From an uncultured Prevotella sp. (GTDB lineage: Bacteria; Bacteroidota; Bacteroidia; Bacteroidales; Bacteroidaceae), in NCBI GenBank assembly GCA_937916075.1, contig CALGHW010000390.1, forward strand, positions 1-6,063: a stretch of 6,063 bases of DNA. The letters run 5' to 3'. The notes under the pieces are model-generated. The model made no database searches. It saw only the letters and a program-made list of their open reading frames with translations, and was not told the DNA's origin. This document shows, piece by piece, positions 1-6,006 of the stretch. A program made the position numbers and the translations under genes. Numbering within the stretch: the stretch's first letter is position 1; the number at the start of each line of letters is the position of its first letter.

Positions 1-164
1 GATACAATGACGACACTTGTTCGCCCACGTCCACCTTTGCCGTCTACAACGAAATCAAGAGCCGCAAGGTGCTCGACGTGACTCCCACCAGCGGACACTG
101 GCGATTCCCCGACACCAACGACCACTCTGTGGAATGGATGCAGCATGAGGCCGGCATCAAGTAG
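1..164 (+). CDS. C-terminal fragment of a CE7-type acetylxylan esterase / deacetylase
   Basis: Only the last 53 codons are present; the first complete codon starts at position 3 and the stop is TAG at 162-164, with the rest of the gene off the left edge. The fragment has the end of the CE7 alpha/beta-hydrolase fold (family of acetylxylan esterase and cephalosporin-C deacetylase). A segment YNDDTCSPTSTFAVYN resembles the family's D-x-x-C-P-P-S-T block, which carries the catalytic Asp; by alignment from memory this would be the Asp at fragment residue 3. About 29 residues later SGHW supplies the likely catalytic His (fragment residue 32), at the position of the GHE motif. The serine-containing GxSxG motif lies outside the window. 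Such enzymes remove acetyl groups from xylan or xylo-oligosaccharides. Family assignment is fairly confident; exact substrate and the presence of a signal peptide cannot be seen. Confidence 0.72.
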   Translation, partial: YNDDTCSPTSTFAVYNEIKSRKVLDVTPTSGHWRFPDTNDHSVEWMQHEAGIK

Positions 165-199
165 GACTTACTGCATGTGCCGACAAGGCTCATCAAACG

Positions 200-256
200 A
201 CACAAGAAAAAGCGAGGGACTCCTGTGCTGAAGGAGTCCCTCGCTTTTTCTTGTGT
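200..256. terminator. Bidirectional intrinsic terminator, perfect 25-bp stem
   Basis: Arms 200-224 and 232-256 are perfectly complementary over 25 bp around a 7-nt loop (225-231). Each arm has an A-run/T-run pair near its base (AAAAA at the left, TTTTT at the right), so a GC-rich stem followed by a U-tract forms in either direction. It lies 35 bp after the plus-strand esterase stop and 17 bp after the stop of the minus-strand gene, exactly where two convergent genes would share a terminator. Confidence 0.9.
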
Positions 257-273
257 CTATCCGCCGGGAGTGC

Positions 274-741
274 TCATGGAATGACCTTGAAGCGCACCCG
301 GAAGGCATGTTTCATCTCGTCCCAGTTGGTTCCGAGCATCTCGAAATGTCCTATCTGCGACGTGGAGCGCACATGCTTGCCGATACAAGGACACACGTCA
401 TAGTCACCGATACGCACCAGCCGGAGGGTGTCGGAGGCATCTGCCGGCAAGCGGTCGGTACTCACGTCGGCGGGCAGGTGGTCGCGGTCAACATACTCAA
501 AGCGGACCGGAAGGTCATCGGCTATCAGCTCGTTCATGCGCCGCTCTATCTCCTGCTCCTCCTTGCGTGTGGGCTTGTGGTCCAGGATGAAGGTCATCTT
601 GCTCTTCTTGCGCTCTATGTGTGCGTTACACGACCTCCCGCACCCGAACATCCGGTCCATCGTCTGGTTGAGCAAGTGCTCTGCCGTATGGGCGGGCGGA
701 AACTCTTCCTTGTTGTGTCCATTCAATATAATGTCTTCCAT
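274..741 (-). CDS. AlaX-like trans-editing hydrolase (alanyl-tRNA editing domain, tRNA_SAD family)
   Basis: A free-standing version of the editing domain found in alanyl-tRNA synthetase. AlaX proteins hydrolyse Ser- or Gly-tRNA(Ala) mischarged by AlaRS and act in the cytoplasm. Seen here: HTAEHLL near the N-terminus (H18 and H22 of the 155-residue form) and CPCIGKHV near the C-terminus (C119 and H123), the HxxxH plus CxxxH set that binds zinc in this family. The catalytic aminoacylation domain is absent, and the length fits the short AlaX class. Start choice: the ATG at 741 is preceded by an A-rich stretch (AAAAAAACA), as is common in Bacteroidetes, and gives MEDIILNG directly before the conserved region. 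An in-frame ATG at 774 adds 11 residues and would overlap the upstream amylase by 19 bp, so coupling from that start remains possible. No promoter is visible between the two genes, so it is probably co-transcribed with the amylase. Substrate preference (Ser or Gly) is not determined. Confidence 0.85.
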   Translation of the reverse strand: MEDIILNGHNKEEFPPAHTAEHLLNQTMDRMFGCGRSCNAHIERKKSKMTFILDHKPTRKEEQEIERRMNELIADDLPVRFEYVDRDHLPADVSTDRLPADASDTLRLVRIGDYDVCPCIGKHVRSTSQIGHFEMLGTNWDEMKHAFRVRFKVIP

Positions 742-755
742 CTTGGGCTGTTTTT

Positions 756-2423
756 TTAGACTGTCATCTTCCATACTCGGGCGCCATAGGCCTCTATGCT
801 CATCTCCACATTGGCATCCTTGGCCAACACGAATGACTGCTTGGCGCCTGTCAACATATCGGTGGTCATGACCTTCTTCTCGGCTATCTTCATGAAGTCA
901 AAGGCATGGGCAGGAATACGGATGGACACCTGGGCCGGCGCGCCGCCAAAGTTGACCGCCACAAACAGGAGGTCCTTGCCCTCACGACGCAGGAAGGCAT
1001 AGTTGGAGAAGGGATAGAAGTGGTCTGAGGCCGGATTGGCATACATCAGGTCGAAGAAGGTACCTTGCGCCACGGCCGGTTCGGTATTGGCGATATTGAG
1101 GACCTTGGCATGCAGGCTGGCCAGATGACGCTCTTCGGGGGTCAGCTTGCCGGCATCGGCCCGGCACAGCGTGTCGACGCTCCAATAATCAAAGATGGTG
1201 GTGCGCCCGTCACGCCCGCTGAATCCCTCACTGTCCATGCCCCGCTCGCCGTATTCCTCGCCGGCATAGAGCATAAACGGATTGGTACGCATCAGCACAC
1301 TGGCCACCAGGGCTGGCACTCCCCGTCGGCCGTTGCCGGCAAAGAAGTCGCTGGCCAACCGCTGCTCGTCATGGTTCTCCAGGAAGTAGAGCATATGGTC
1401 CTTGATATCGTCCGTGGCCTGCCAGGCCCCCGTGATGGCTGTGGCCGACTGCTGGTTGCAGGTGACGGCCCGCATGGTGTCATACATGCCCACCTTGTCA
1501 TAGAGATAGTCAAAACCGCTGTTCAGGTAGTTGCGGTATTCCGCCGGGTTGTACACCTCGCCGATGAAGATGATGTAGGGATGCTTCTGCTTGACCTGTG
1601 CCGTGGCCCACCCCCAAAACTCGGCCGGCACCATCTCTGCCATGTCACAACGGAATCCGTCGACGCCTTTGGTAGCCCAGAAGAGCAGGATATCGCGCAT
1701 CTGCCGCCAGGTGGCAGGCGTGGGGGAGAAGTGGCAGGTACGGCCTCCACAATAGTCCACACCATAGTTCAGCTTGACCGTCTCATACCAGTCGTTCTGT
1801 CCGGGACAGGCGTCGAAATGGTCGTTGCCTGTAGCCTTGGCAGGTACTTCCTCATAAGGAATGGGCTCGCCATGGTAGAGGTCGAGGTGAGGGGCAAACT
1901 TCTCGCCGGGACAATAGTAGAAGTTGTTCTGCGGGTCGAAAGCTTTCTTCTTGTCATCCCGTTGTCCCAGGTCGACCACACCCGTGGGTCTGCGCACCGA
2001 GTGGTATTGGCGGGCCACATGGTTGGGCACAAAGTCGATGATAACCTTCATGCCGGCCCGGTGAGTGCGCTCCACGAGTTGCTCAAACTCCTTCATGCGC
2101 TTGGGTATGTCTACGGCCAGGTCGGGGTCGATGTCATAATAGTCGGTGATGGCATATGGCGATCCGGCACAGCCTTTCACGATGGCCGGATGGTTGCGCG
2201 GTATGCCGTAGGTGGTATAGTTGGTCTGTGTGGCATGGCGGATAACACCGGTATACCACACATGGGTAATGCCGAGGCTCTTGATTTGCTTGAGCCGCTT
2301 GCTGTCTATCTCCGCCAGTTTGCCACAACCGTTGTCTTCCAGCGTTCCGCCGGGTATGCGGTTGGTGTTGCGGTTGGTGTACAGACGTGTGAATATCTGA
2401 TAGATAATGGGTTTCATATTCAT
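756..2423 (-). CDS. Glycoside hydrolase family 13 alpha-amylase-type enzyme, cytoplasmic
   Basis: A 555-residue GH13 enzyme acting on alpha-glucans or maltodextrins. It begins directly with the barrel (PIIYQIFTRLY) and has no signal peptide, so it is probably cytoplasmic. All four conserved GH13 regions are present: I, DFVPNH (130-135); II, GFRCDMAEM (256-264) with R258 and nucleophile D260; III, IFIGEVY (285-291) with acid/base E289; IV, FLENHDEQR (347-355) with H351 and D352. The catalytic triad is therefore D260/E289/D352, all intact. Residues 130-256 hold a long insertion with several cysteines (domain B region), and residues from about 455 look like the C-terminal beta-sandwich. The start at 2423 is the first ATG, and a second in-frame ATG lies two codons later. 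The stop at 756-758 lies just before the AlaX-like gene, suggesting an operon of two. Whether it is an amylase, a maltodextrin glucosidase or a transglycosylase cannot be decided from motifs. Confidence 0.9.
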   Translation of the reverse strand: MNMKPIIYQIFTRLYTNRNTNRIPGGTLEDNGCGKLAEIDSKRLKQIKSLGITHVWYTGVIRHATQTNYTTYGIPRNHPAIVKGCAGSPYAITDYYDIDPDLAVDIPKRMKEFEQLVERTHRAGMKVIIDFVPNHVARQYHSVRRPTGVVDLGQRDDKKKAFDPQNNFYYCPGEKFAPHLDLYHGEPIPYEEVPAKATGNDHFDACPGQNDWYETVKLNYGVDYCGGRTCHFSPTPATWRQMRDILLFWATKGVDGFRCDMAEMVPAEFWGWATAQVKQKHPYIIFIGEVYNPAEYRNYLNSGFDYLYDKVGMYDTMRAVTCNQQSATAITGAWQATDDIKDHMLYFLENHDEQRLASDFFAGNGRRGVPALVASVLMRTNPFMLYAGEEYGERGMDSEGFSGRDGRTTIFDYWSVDTLCRADAGKLTPEERHLASLHAKVLNIANTEPAVAQGTFFDLMYANPASDHFYPFSNYAFLRREGKDLLFVAVNFGGAPAQVSIRIPAHAFDFMKIAEKKVMTTDMLTGAKQSFVLAKDANVEMSIEAYGARVWKMTV

Positions 2424-2438
2424 TTGTTATAGAAATAT

Positions 2439-2446
2439 TTAAAGAT
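2439..2446 (-). promoter_or_regulatory. Weak candidate -7 element for the amylase-alaX unit
   Basis: On the minus strand TATCTTTA matches seven of eight positions of the Bacteroidetes TAnnTTTG -7 box. No TTTG lies 19-21 bp upstream (the site reads TATT), so the match is partial. It would give a start site near 2432 and a leader of only about 10 nt. It is the best candidate in the gap, but weaker than the other three promoters in the window. Confidence 0.3.
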
Positions 2447-2456
2447 AAAGGGGATG

Positions 2457-2478
2457 TTCTCCGGAGAATATACGGAGA
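2457..2478. promoter_or_regulatory. Perfect 12-bp palindrome with an extra half-site (possible operator)
   Basis: TTCTCCGGAGAA at 2457-2468 is a perfect palindrome. Its half-site CGGAGA (2462-2467) recurs at 2473-2478, exactly 11 bp on, about one helical turn. It sits 34 bp upstream of the amylase start codon and would overlap the spacer of the weak promoter. That arrangement suits a dimeric repressor or activator site. The binding role is inferred; no regulator is identified. Confidence 0.35.
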
Positions 2479-2483
2479 TATGT

Positions 2484-2550
2484 AAAAGATTGGGCCACGC
2501 CTTCTGCCGCCACCTGAAATGGACAGACAAAAGATGGCGAAGCCCAATCT
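2484..2550 (-). terminator. Probable intrinsic terminator downstream of fabD
   Basis: Read on the minus strand, 2550-2542 (AGATTGGGC) pairs with 2495-2487 (GCCCAATCT) over 9 bp. After a 2x2 internal loop, CGCC (2539-2536) pairs with GGCG (2501-2498). The stem is followed by TTTT, so it resembles a terminator, though the 34-nt apical loop is large. It begins about 70 bp after the fabD stop. A second hairpin lies between them (GGCCC at 2571-2575 with GGGCC at 2581-2585, extended through a bulged A by GTC/GAC) but has no T-run. Confidence 0.5.
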
Positions 2551-2621
2551 CTATCTATTTCTCTCTGTCAGGCCCTGTCCGGGCCGACAAGGGAGAATGG
2601 TCAAAATCTGTTTTTCCTATA

Positions 2622-3509
2622 TTAAGCGATGCCGTGGGCTGTCACCGTCTTGTCGATACGGCCAATCATGCCCTGAAGAGCCTTGCCCGGTCCACACTCG
2701 GTGAAGTCGGTAGCACCGTCGGCAATCATGTTCTGCACGCAAGAAGTCCAACGCACGCTGCTGGTCAGCTGGGCGATGAGGTTCTGCTTAATCTCGGCAG
2801 GCTCGGTGTGGGGCTTTCCGTCCACATTCTGGTAAACGGGGCACTTGGGTGCGCTGAACTCGGTTTTCTCGATAGCGGCCTGAAGCTCGTCCTTGGCAGG
2901 CTGCATCAGCGGTGAGTGGAAAGCGCCGCCCACCTTCAGCGGCAATGCGCGCTTGGCGCCTGCTGCCTTGAGCTGCTCACAAGCCTCCTGGATGGCCTCG
3001 ATATTTCCAGAGATAACCAGCTGGCCGGGGCAGTTGTAGTTGGCGGGCACCACCACGTGGCCTTCCTTGCTGATAGAGGCACACACCTCTTCAATCTTGT
3101 CGTCGGGCAGGCCCACAATGGCGGCCATTGTGGAAGGAGCCATGTCGCAAGCCTTCTGCATGGCCATGGCACGAGCATAAACCAGCTTCAAGCCATCCTC
3201 GAAGCTCAGCGCACCAGCGGCCACCAGGGCAGAAAACTCACCGAGGGAGTGACCGGCCACCATGGCGGGAGCGAAGTCGTCGCCCATGCAGAGAGCCGAG
3301 ATAACACTGTGCAGGAATACGGCAGGCTGGGTCACCTTGGTCTGCTTCAACTCCTCGTCGGTACCGGCAAACATGATGTCTGTGATGCGGTAACCGAGAA
3401 TATCATTGGCCTTCTCAAAAAGTTCTTTTGCCAAAGGATTGTTGTCGTACAGGTCCTTGCCCATACCTACAAACTGTGCTCCCTGTCCGGGAAATACGAA
3501 TGCTTTCAT
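2622..3509 (-). CDS. fabD: Malonyl-CoA:acyl carrier protein transacylase
   Basis: Transfers malonyl from malonyl-CoA to holo-ACP, supplying the extender unit for type II fatty-acid synthesis in the cytoplasm. The 295 residues match the usual FabD length (about 300). Landmarks in order: FPGQGAQ (6-12), the oxyanion-side glutamine loop; GHSLGE (86-91) with nucleophile S88; YARAMAMQ (111-118) with R113, which should bind the malonyl carboxylate; GGAFHSPLM (194-202) with catalytic H198; QLTSSVRW (247-254); and GPGKAL near the C-terminus. All key residues are present. The ATG at 3509 follows an AT-rich leader of about 40 nt with no Shine-Dalgarno site. It has its own promoter and is bounded by terminators on both sides, so it looks monocistronic here rather than part of a fab cluster. 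Confidence 0.97.
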   Translation of the reverse strand: MKAFVFPGQGAQFVGMGKDLYDNNPLAKELFEKANDILGYRITDIMFAGTDEELKQTKVTQPAVFLHSVISALCMGDDFAPAMVAGHSLGEFSALVAAGALSFEDGLKLVYARAMAMQKACDMAPSTMAAIVGLPDDKIEEVCASISKEGHVVVPANYNCPGQLVISGNIEAIQEACEQLKAAGAKRALPLKVGGAFHSPLMQPAKDELQAAIEKTEFSAPKCPVYQNVDGKPHTEPAEIKQNLIAQLTSSVRWTSCVQNMIADGATDFTECGPGKALQGMIGRIDKTVTAHGIA

Positions 3510-3555
3510 CTTGATATGTGTATATAATTAATTTATAGACTTATTTATCAAGGTG

Positions 3556-3587
3556 CAAAAGTACGTCTTTTTTCTGACATGAGCAAA
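3556..3587 (-). promoter_or_regulatory. Bacteroidetes-type promoter of fabD
   Basis: On the minus strand a -33 TTTG (3587-3584) is followed after 20 bp by TACTTTTG (3563-3556), a full match to the TTTG / TAnnTTTG consensus. Transcription should start near 3549, giving a leader of about 40 nt before the fabD ATG. It lies directly downstream of the strong terminator hairpin at 3599-3641, so fabD is insulated from upstream transcription. Confidence 0.8.
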
Positions 3588-3598
3588 CGAATATGCAT

Positions 3599-3641
3599 AA
3601 AAGCCACCCCGGCACTTGTTTAGGTGCGTGGGGTGGCTTTT
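3599..3641 (-). terminator. Strong intrinsic terminator hairpin
   Basis: AAAAGCCACCCC at 3599-3610 pairs perfectly over 12 bp with 3630-3641, and GCAC (3612-3615) with GTGC (3624-3627) extends the stem. Read leftward the stem ends in TTTT, and read rightward in TTTTT, so it could work both ways. No plus-strand gene precedes it. Leftward it would end the candidate small RNA below and any read-through from the TPR regulator gene. Confidence 0.8.
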
Positions 3642-3662
3642 TGATATCTATGCCCCTTCTCT

Positions 3663-3730
3663 CTTCATACTATCCTGCACATGAGGCTTTGCTTCTTACG
3701 TTTCTTGTGACTTCATACTTTTCTTGTCAT
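3663..3730 (-). repeat. Degenerate 48-nt-spaced direct repeat with overlapping mini-ORFs
   Basis: AGTATGAAG on the minus strand occurs at 3719-3711 and again at 3671-3663, 48 bp apart. In both copies a five-codon ORF (MTRKV from 3730; MCRIV from 3682) ends in a TGA overlapping the ATG of a six-codon ORF (MKSQET; MKREGA). The shared pattern is ATGnnnAGRAnAGTATGAAG, although the arrangement could still be chance in so short a sequence. Confidence 0.35.
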
Positions 3731-3759
3731 GGGGTGCAAGACTTGTTTTTGTTCGCTTG

Positions 3760-3790
3760 CAAAGGTAGCCACAATCTGGCAAAGCGCAAA
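3760..3790 (-). promoter_or_regulatory. Bacteroidetes-type promoter with no adjacent protein gene
   Basis: On the minus strand TTTG (3790-3787), a 19-bp spacer and TACCTTTG (3767-3760) match the Bacteroidetes consensus fully. The -7 box continues as TACCTTTGCAA, identical to that of the TPR regulator promoter. The predicted start is near 3753. The next coding start on this strand (fabD, 3509) is about 245 bp away and behind a terminator, hence the small-RNA call. Confidence 0.7.
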
Positions 3791-3845
3791 GAAATGTTGA
3801 TATACAAACTAATATACAAAAATCAACTCTTTATTATACAGACAC

Positions 3846-5792
3846 TTACACATCAGATTGTCTTAATATATCCTTGACCGTATCTTCCAGGCTGTCGGTC
3901 TTGTTCAGCCCCATCTTGGTGCGCAGCCGATAGCGGGCCACATTGACACTGTTGTGGGCCACGCAGAGGATACGCTCTATTTGGTTGGTGTCCTGGTCAA
4001 GCGCTATCAACATACAAAGCAGTTCCTCACGGCGGCTGACGGTGGGGAAACGCTTGCGGAGGTTGGACATAAACTGCGGATAGAGTTTTCCGAAATGCAA
4101 CCGGAAGGTCTCCTCACCGTCTTCTTTCAGCAGCTCCGGACTGAGATTGCCATACTTCATGTCGGCCATGCGCATGGTCTCCAGTTTGGAACGCATATTC
4201 TCCTTGTCGATAGTCAGCGTGGCTATCTGGTCTGAGAGGTTTTTCAGCTGGCTTTCCACCAGGCGCTGGCGCAGCCGCGCCATCTTGTGTGAATAGCCCT
4301 GAACCACCAGAAATCCCACAATCACCAGCAGCAAGAACACGCCCAGGGTCACAATGGCCTGCACTCTCTTTTCGGCCACCACCTCCAACAGGCGAATCTC
4401 GTCTTCTTTTTGTCGTGTCTTGAATTTCACCACCGTATTGGCCATTTTGTTCAACTTGGCGGTATACCCATTGTTTTGGTCCGACTCATATTTCGCCTTG
4501 ACAAAGAGGTTTACTTTCTCCTTGTCGCCTTTCGACAGATAATAGCGGATGGCCATCTCGTAGGCGTTCACGATGATGACAGGCGAATTGCCTTGGGTCA
4601 GTGTGGCATACATCTCGGTCAGTGCATGGTCGGCACGGGGAGCGTCATGACGGTCTATATAAATCCGGGCCAACTCGTAATAGGCTCTGGCCCGGATACC
4701 AGCCGTGGCCTTCCGGGCCACCGTCTCCAGCAGCCGCACACCCTCGCCTGCCGTCTGCCCGCGGCCCACCAACAGGCGGGCCAGTTCCAAGTCGATGTCT
4801 GAGTGCCCGCTGTTGTAGGGCAATGACGCGCAGCAGCGTCGGGCCTTGCCGAGATAGATGAAGGCGGAGTCGCGCTGGCCGAGATTGCTCTTCACCTTGG
4901 CATGGTTGACATAGATATTGGTGAGCACCATTGGATTGACCTTCCCCAACTGGTCGGCCATGGCCACAGCCTGTGTGGTATAGTCTTCAGCATAGTCAGC
5001 CAGGTCCCAGTAAAGCAGCAGGTCGCCCATGCAGTTGCGGGCATTGGCCATACCGAGCGTGTCACCCTTCTCATGAGCCAGAGTATAGCTCTCATTGTAC
5101 ATATCAATGGCATTGTCGATGTCACCGGTGCGCCGATACAGGCCGCCCAGCAGTGCCGACACCCACTGGACCCCCGACGGGTTATGGCACAGGCGGGCTT
5201 CCGCCATGGCCTTTCGCCCACATTTCGCGGCATCATCCTGCCGATTGGGCAGACAATAGTATACCACTGCGGCATAGGCATAATCACGAAACAAGCGGTC
5301 GTGACTGGCCACCGCCAACGGCATCCGCAAGGCGCGGTCCATCACCTCCGCAGCCTCACGCTCCCGGTCGGTACGCGACAGGGCGTAGGCCAGCAGCACA
5401 TGGACATCCCGCATACAATAGCGGCGGACAAAGGGCGACGGACGCTGCGCCATCTGGCGGAAATAGCCCACACACACCTCGGGCTTTCCGGCCGACTGGT
5501 ATGCGTTCATCATCTGCACCATGGCGTCGGAAGCCAGGATTATCAGACTGTCCGGATGGCCGGTCACACCGGTCACGCTGCGAACACAACGGTCATACTG
5601 GGCCACGGCCTCCATATAGTTGCCCCGGCTTTGTGACTGTCGGGCTTGCGAGAAGAGGTGTCGGGCCTCATTCTCCTTCCCATCCACAAGGGGCTCGTTT
5701 CCCTTTTCCTTACAGGAAGCCAAGACAACAGCCAGCACCAACAGGAGGGCTGTATAAAATAGATGTATAGAATATTTGTATGAAAAGACCAT
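3846..5792 (-). CDS. Membrane-anchored TPR / helix-turn-helix (LuxR-like) regulator
   Basis: A 648-residue one-component signalling protein of a type common in Bacteroidetes. Residues 1-26 form a lipoprotein-like signal with lipobox LASC and Cys27. Residues about 40-440 are helical TPR-like repeats (clear units near 45-75, 207-240, 249-282, 290-320 and 368-398), expected in the periplasm. A membrane segment spans about 478-497 (IVTLGVFLLLVIVGFLVV), followed by basic SHKMARLRQR and a coiled coil (about 503-545). The C-terminus (about 583-643, from TVSRREELLCMLIAL through NSVNVARYRLRTKMGL) resembles a LuxR-type DNA-binding helix-turn-helix. It probably senses an envelope signal through the TPR region. 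Targets are unknown. Start: the frame stays open to an ATG at 5966, but the promoter at 5814-5845 and the signal peptide favour 5792. The leader is then only about 15 nt. No convincing terminator follows directly: a weak 6-bp GTTGAT/ATCAAC stem lies at 3796-3827. Confidence 0.85.
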   Translation of the reverse strand: MVFSYKYSIHLFYTALLLVLAVVLASCKEKGNEPLVDGKENEARHLFSQARQSQSRGNYMEAVAQYDRCVRSVTGVTGHPDSLIILASDAMVQMMNAYQSAGKPEVCVGYFRQMAQRPSPFVRRYCMRDVHVLLAYALSRTDREREAAEVMDRALRMPLAVASHDRLFRDYAYAAVVYYCLPNRQDDAAKCGRKAMAEARLCHNPSGVQWVSALLGGLYRRTGDIDNAIDMYNESYTLAHEKGDTLGMANARNCMGDLLLYWDLADYAEDYTTQAVAMADQLGKVNPMVLTNIYVNHAKVKSNLGQRDSAFIYLGKARRCCASLPYNSGHSDIDLELARLLVGRGQTAGEGVRLLETVARKATAGIRARAYYELARIYIDRHDAPRADHALTEMYATLTQGNSPVIIVNAYEMAIRYYLSKGDKEKVNLFVKAKYESDQNNGYTAKLNKMANTVVKFKTRQKEDEIRLLEVVAEKRVQAIVTLGVFLLLVIVGFLVVQGYSHKMARLRQRLVESQLKNLSDQIATLTIDKENMRSKLETMRMADMKYGNLSPELLKEDGEETFRLHFGKLYPQFMSNLRKRFPTVSRREELLCMLIALDQDTNQIERILCVAHNSVNVARYRLRTKMGLNKTDSLEDTVKDILRQSDV

Positions 5793-5813
5793 TTTGATTG
5801 GAAAAAGCTGTTG

Positions 5814-5845
5814 CAAAGGTAAACATTTTCCCTTAAAGAAACAAG
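5814..5845 (-). promoter_or_regulatory. Promoter of the TPR/HTH regulator gene
   Basis: On the minus strand TACCTTTG (5821-5814) is a full -7 match. Twenty bp upstream is CTTG (5845-5842), a degenerate -33. The predicted start near 5807 leaves about 15 nt before the ATG at 5792 and lies inside the longer open frame, so the upstream ATG at 5966 cannot be used from this promoter. Confidence 0.7.
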
Positions 5846-5902
5846 ACAAAAAGACAAAAGCCTTTAGCATCCAGCCCAGCTGGCCCGACTGCAATACACG
5901 GA

Positions 5903-5963
5903 AGAGGCGTGGAGCCCACTGGACGAGGCCTTGCCCCTTAAACCCAGCAGTCTCCACGCCTCT
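5903..5963. repeat. Long inverted repeat with a three-helix fold (possible terminator or structured RNA)
   Basis: Arms 5903-5914 and 5952-5963 pair over 12 bp (AGAGGCGTGGAG). Inside, after a symmetric 4x4 internal loop, CTGG (5919-5922) pairs with CCAG (5944-5947). The apex can form GAGGC/GCCCC (5925-5929 with 5933-5937) with one G-U pair on the minus-strand transcript. It lies 43 bp downstream of the stop of the minus-strand gene at the right edge, where a terminator is expected, but no U-tract follows on either strand. Confidence 0.5.
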
Positions 5964-6006
5964 CAACGTTGGTGTCTGTCGTTTCCTGACGGATAACGGA
6001 TGTTCT

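Larger units (their letters stand above)
3599..3753 (-). ncRNA. Candidate intergenic small RNA, about 155 nt
   Basis: A consensus promoter (3760-3790) points leftward into this interval and the terminator hairpin at 3599-3641 closes it. The predicted transcript is about 155 nt and lies wholly between the TPR regulator gene and fabD. It contains no ORF longer than about six codons. The fabD promoter lies beyond the terminator, so the RNA is unlikely to be simply a fabD leader. Promoter and terminator are seen in the sequence; that the transcript is functional is inferred. An alternative is an attenuated long leader of fabD. I do not recognise it as a specific known RNA family. Confidence 0.5.

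Noticed and set aside
253..871. Two plus-strand frames (253-759 and 428-871) opposite the AlaX-like gene and amylase end
   Set aside because: They lie antisense to genes with clear motifs and have no domain resemblance. The first begins inside the terminator hairpin.
1065..2432. 455-codon open frame on the plus strand opposite the amylase gene
   Set aside because: It lies entirely antisense to a GH13 gene with all catalytic motifs intact. The translation has no recognisable family, and such long antisense frames arise from GC-biased codon use.
2454..2915. Plus-strand frame spanning the amylase-fabD gap
   Set aside because: It crosses a terminator and then runs antisense into fabD, with no recognisable domain.
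3796..3827. GTTGAT/ATCAAC hairpin just after the TPR regulator stop
   Set aside because: It has only 6 bp of stem with an AT-rich 20-nt loop and a broken T-tract, too weak to call a terminator with confidence.
3593..3877. 94-codon plus-strand frame across the gap upstream of fabD
   Set aside because: It runs through the terminator hairpin and through the promoter on the other strand, has low-complexity composition and lacks a promoter of its own.
4902..5770. Long plus-strand frames opposite the TPR regulator
   Set aside because: The His/Pro/Arg-rich translations are typical of antisense shadows, while the minus-strand frame has signal, TPR, membrane and HTH features in order.
5793..5966. 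58-codon N-terminal extension of the TPR regulator from an ATG at 5966
   Set aside because: It would put the lipoprotein signal peptide in the middle of a protein, it runs through the promoter at 5814-5845, and its start falls at the folded repeat. The open frame appears to be chance.
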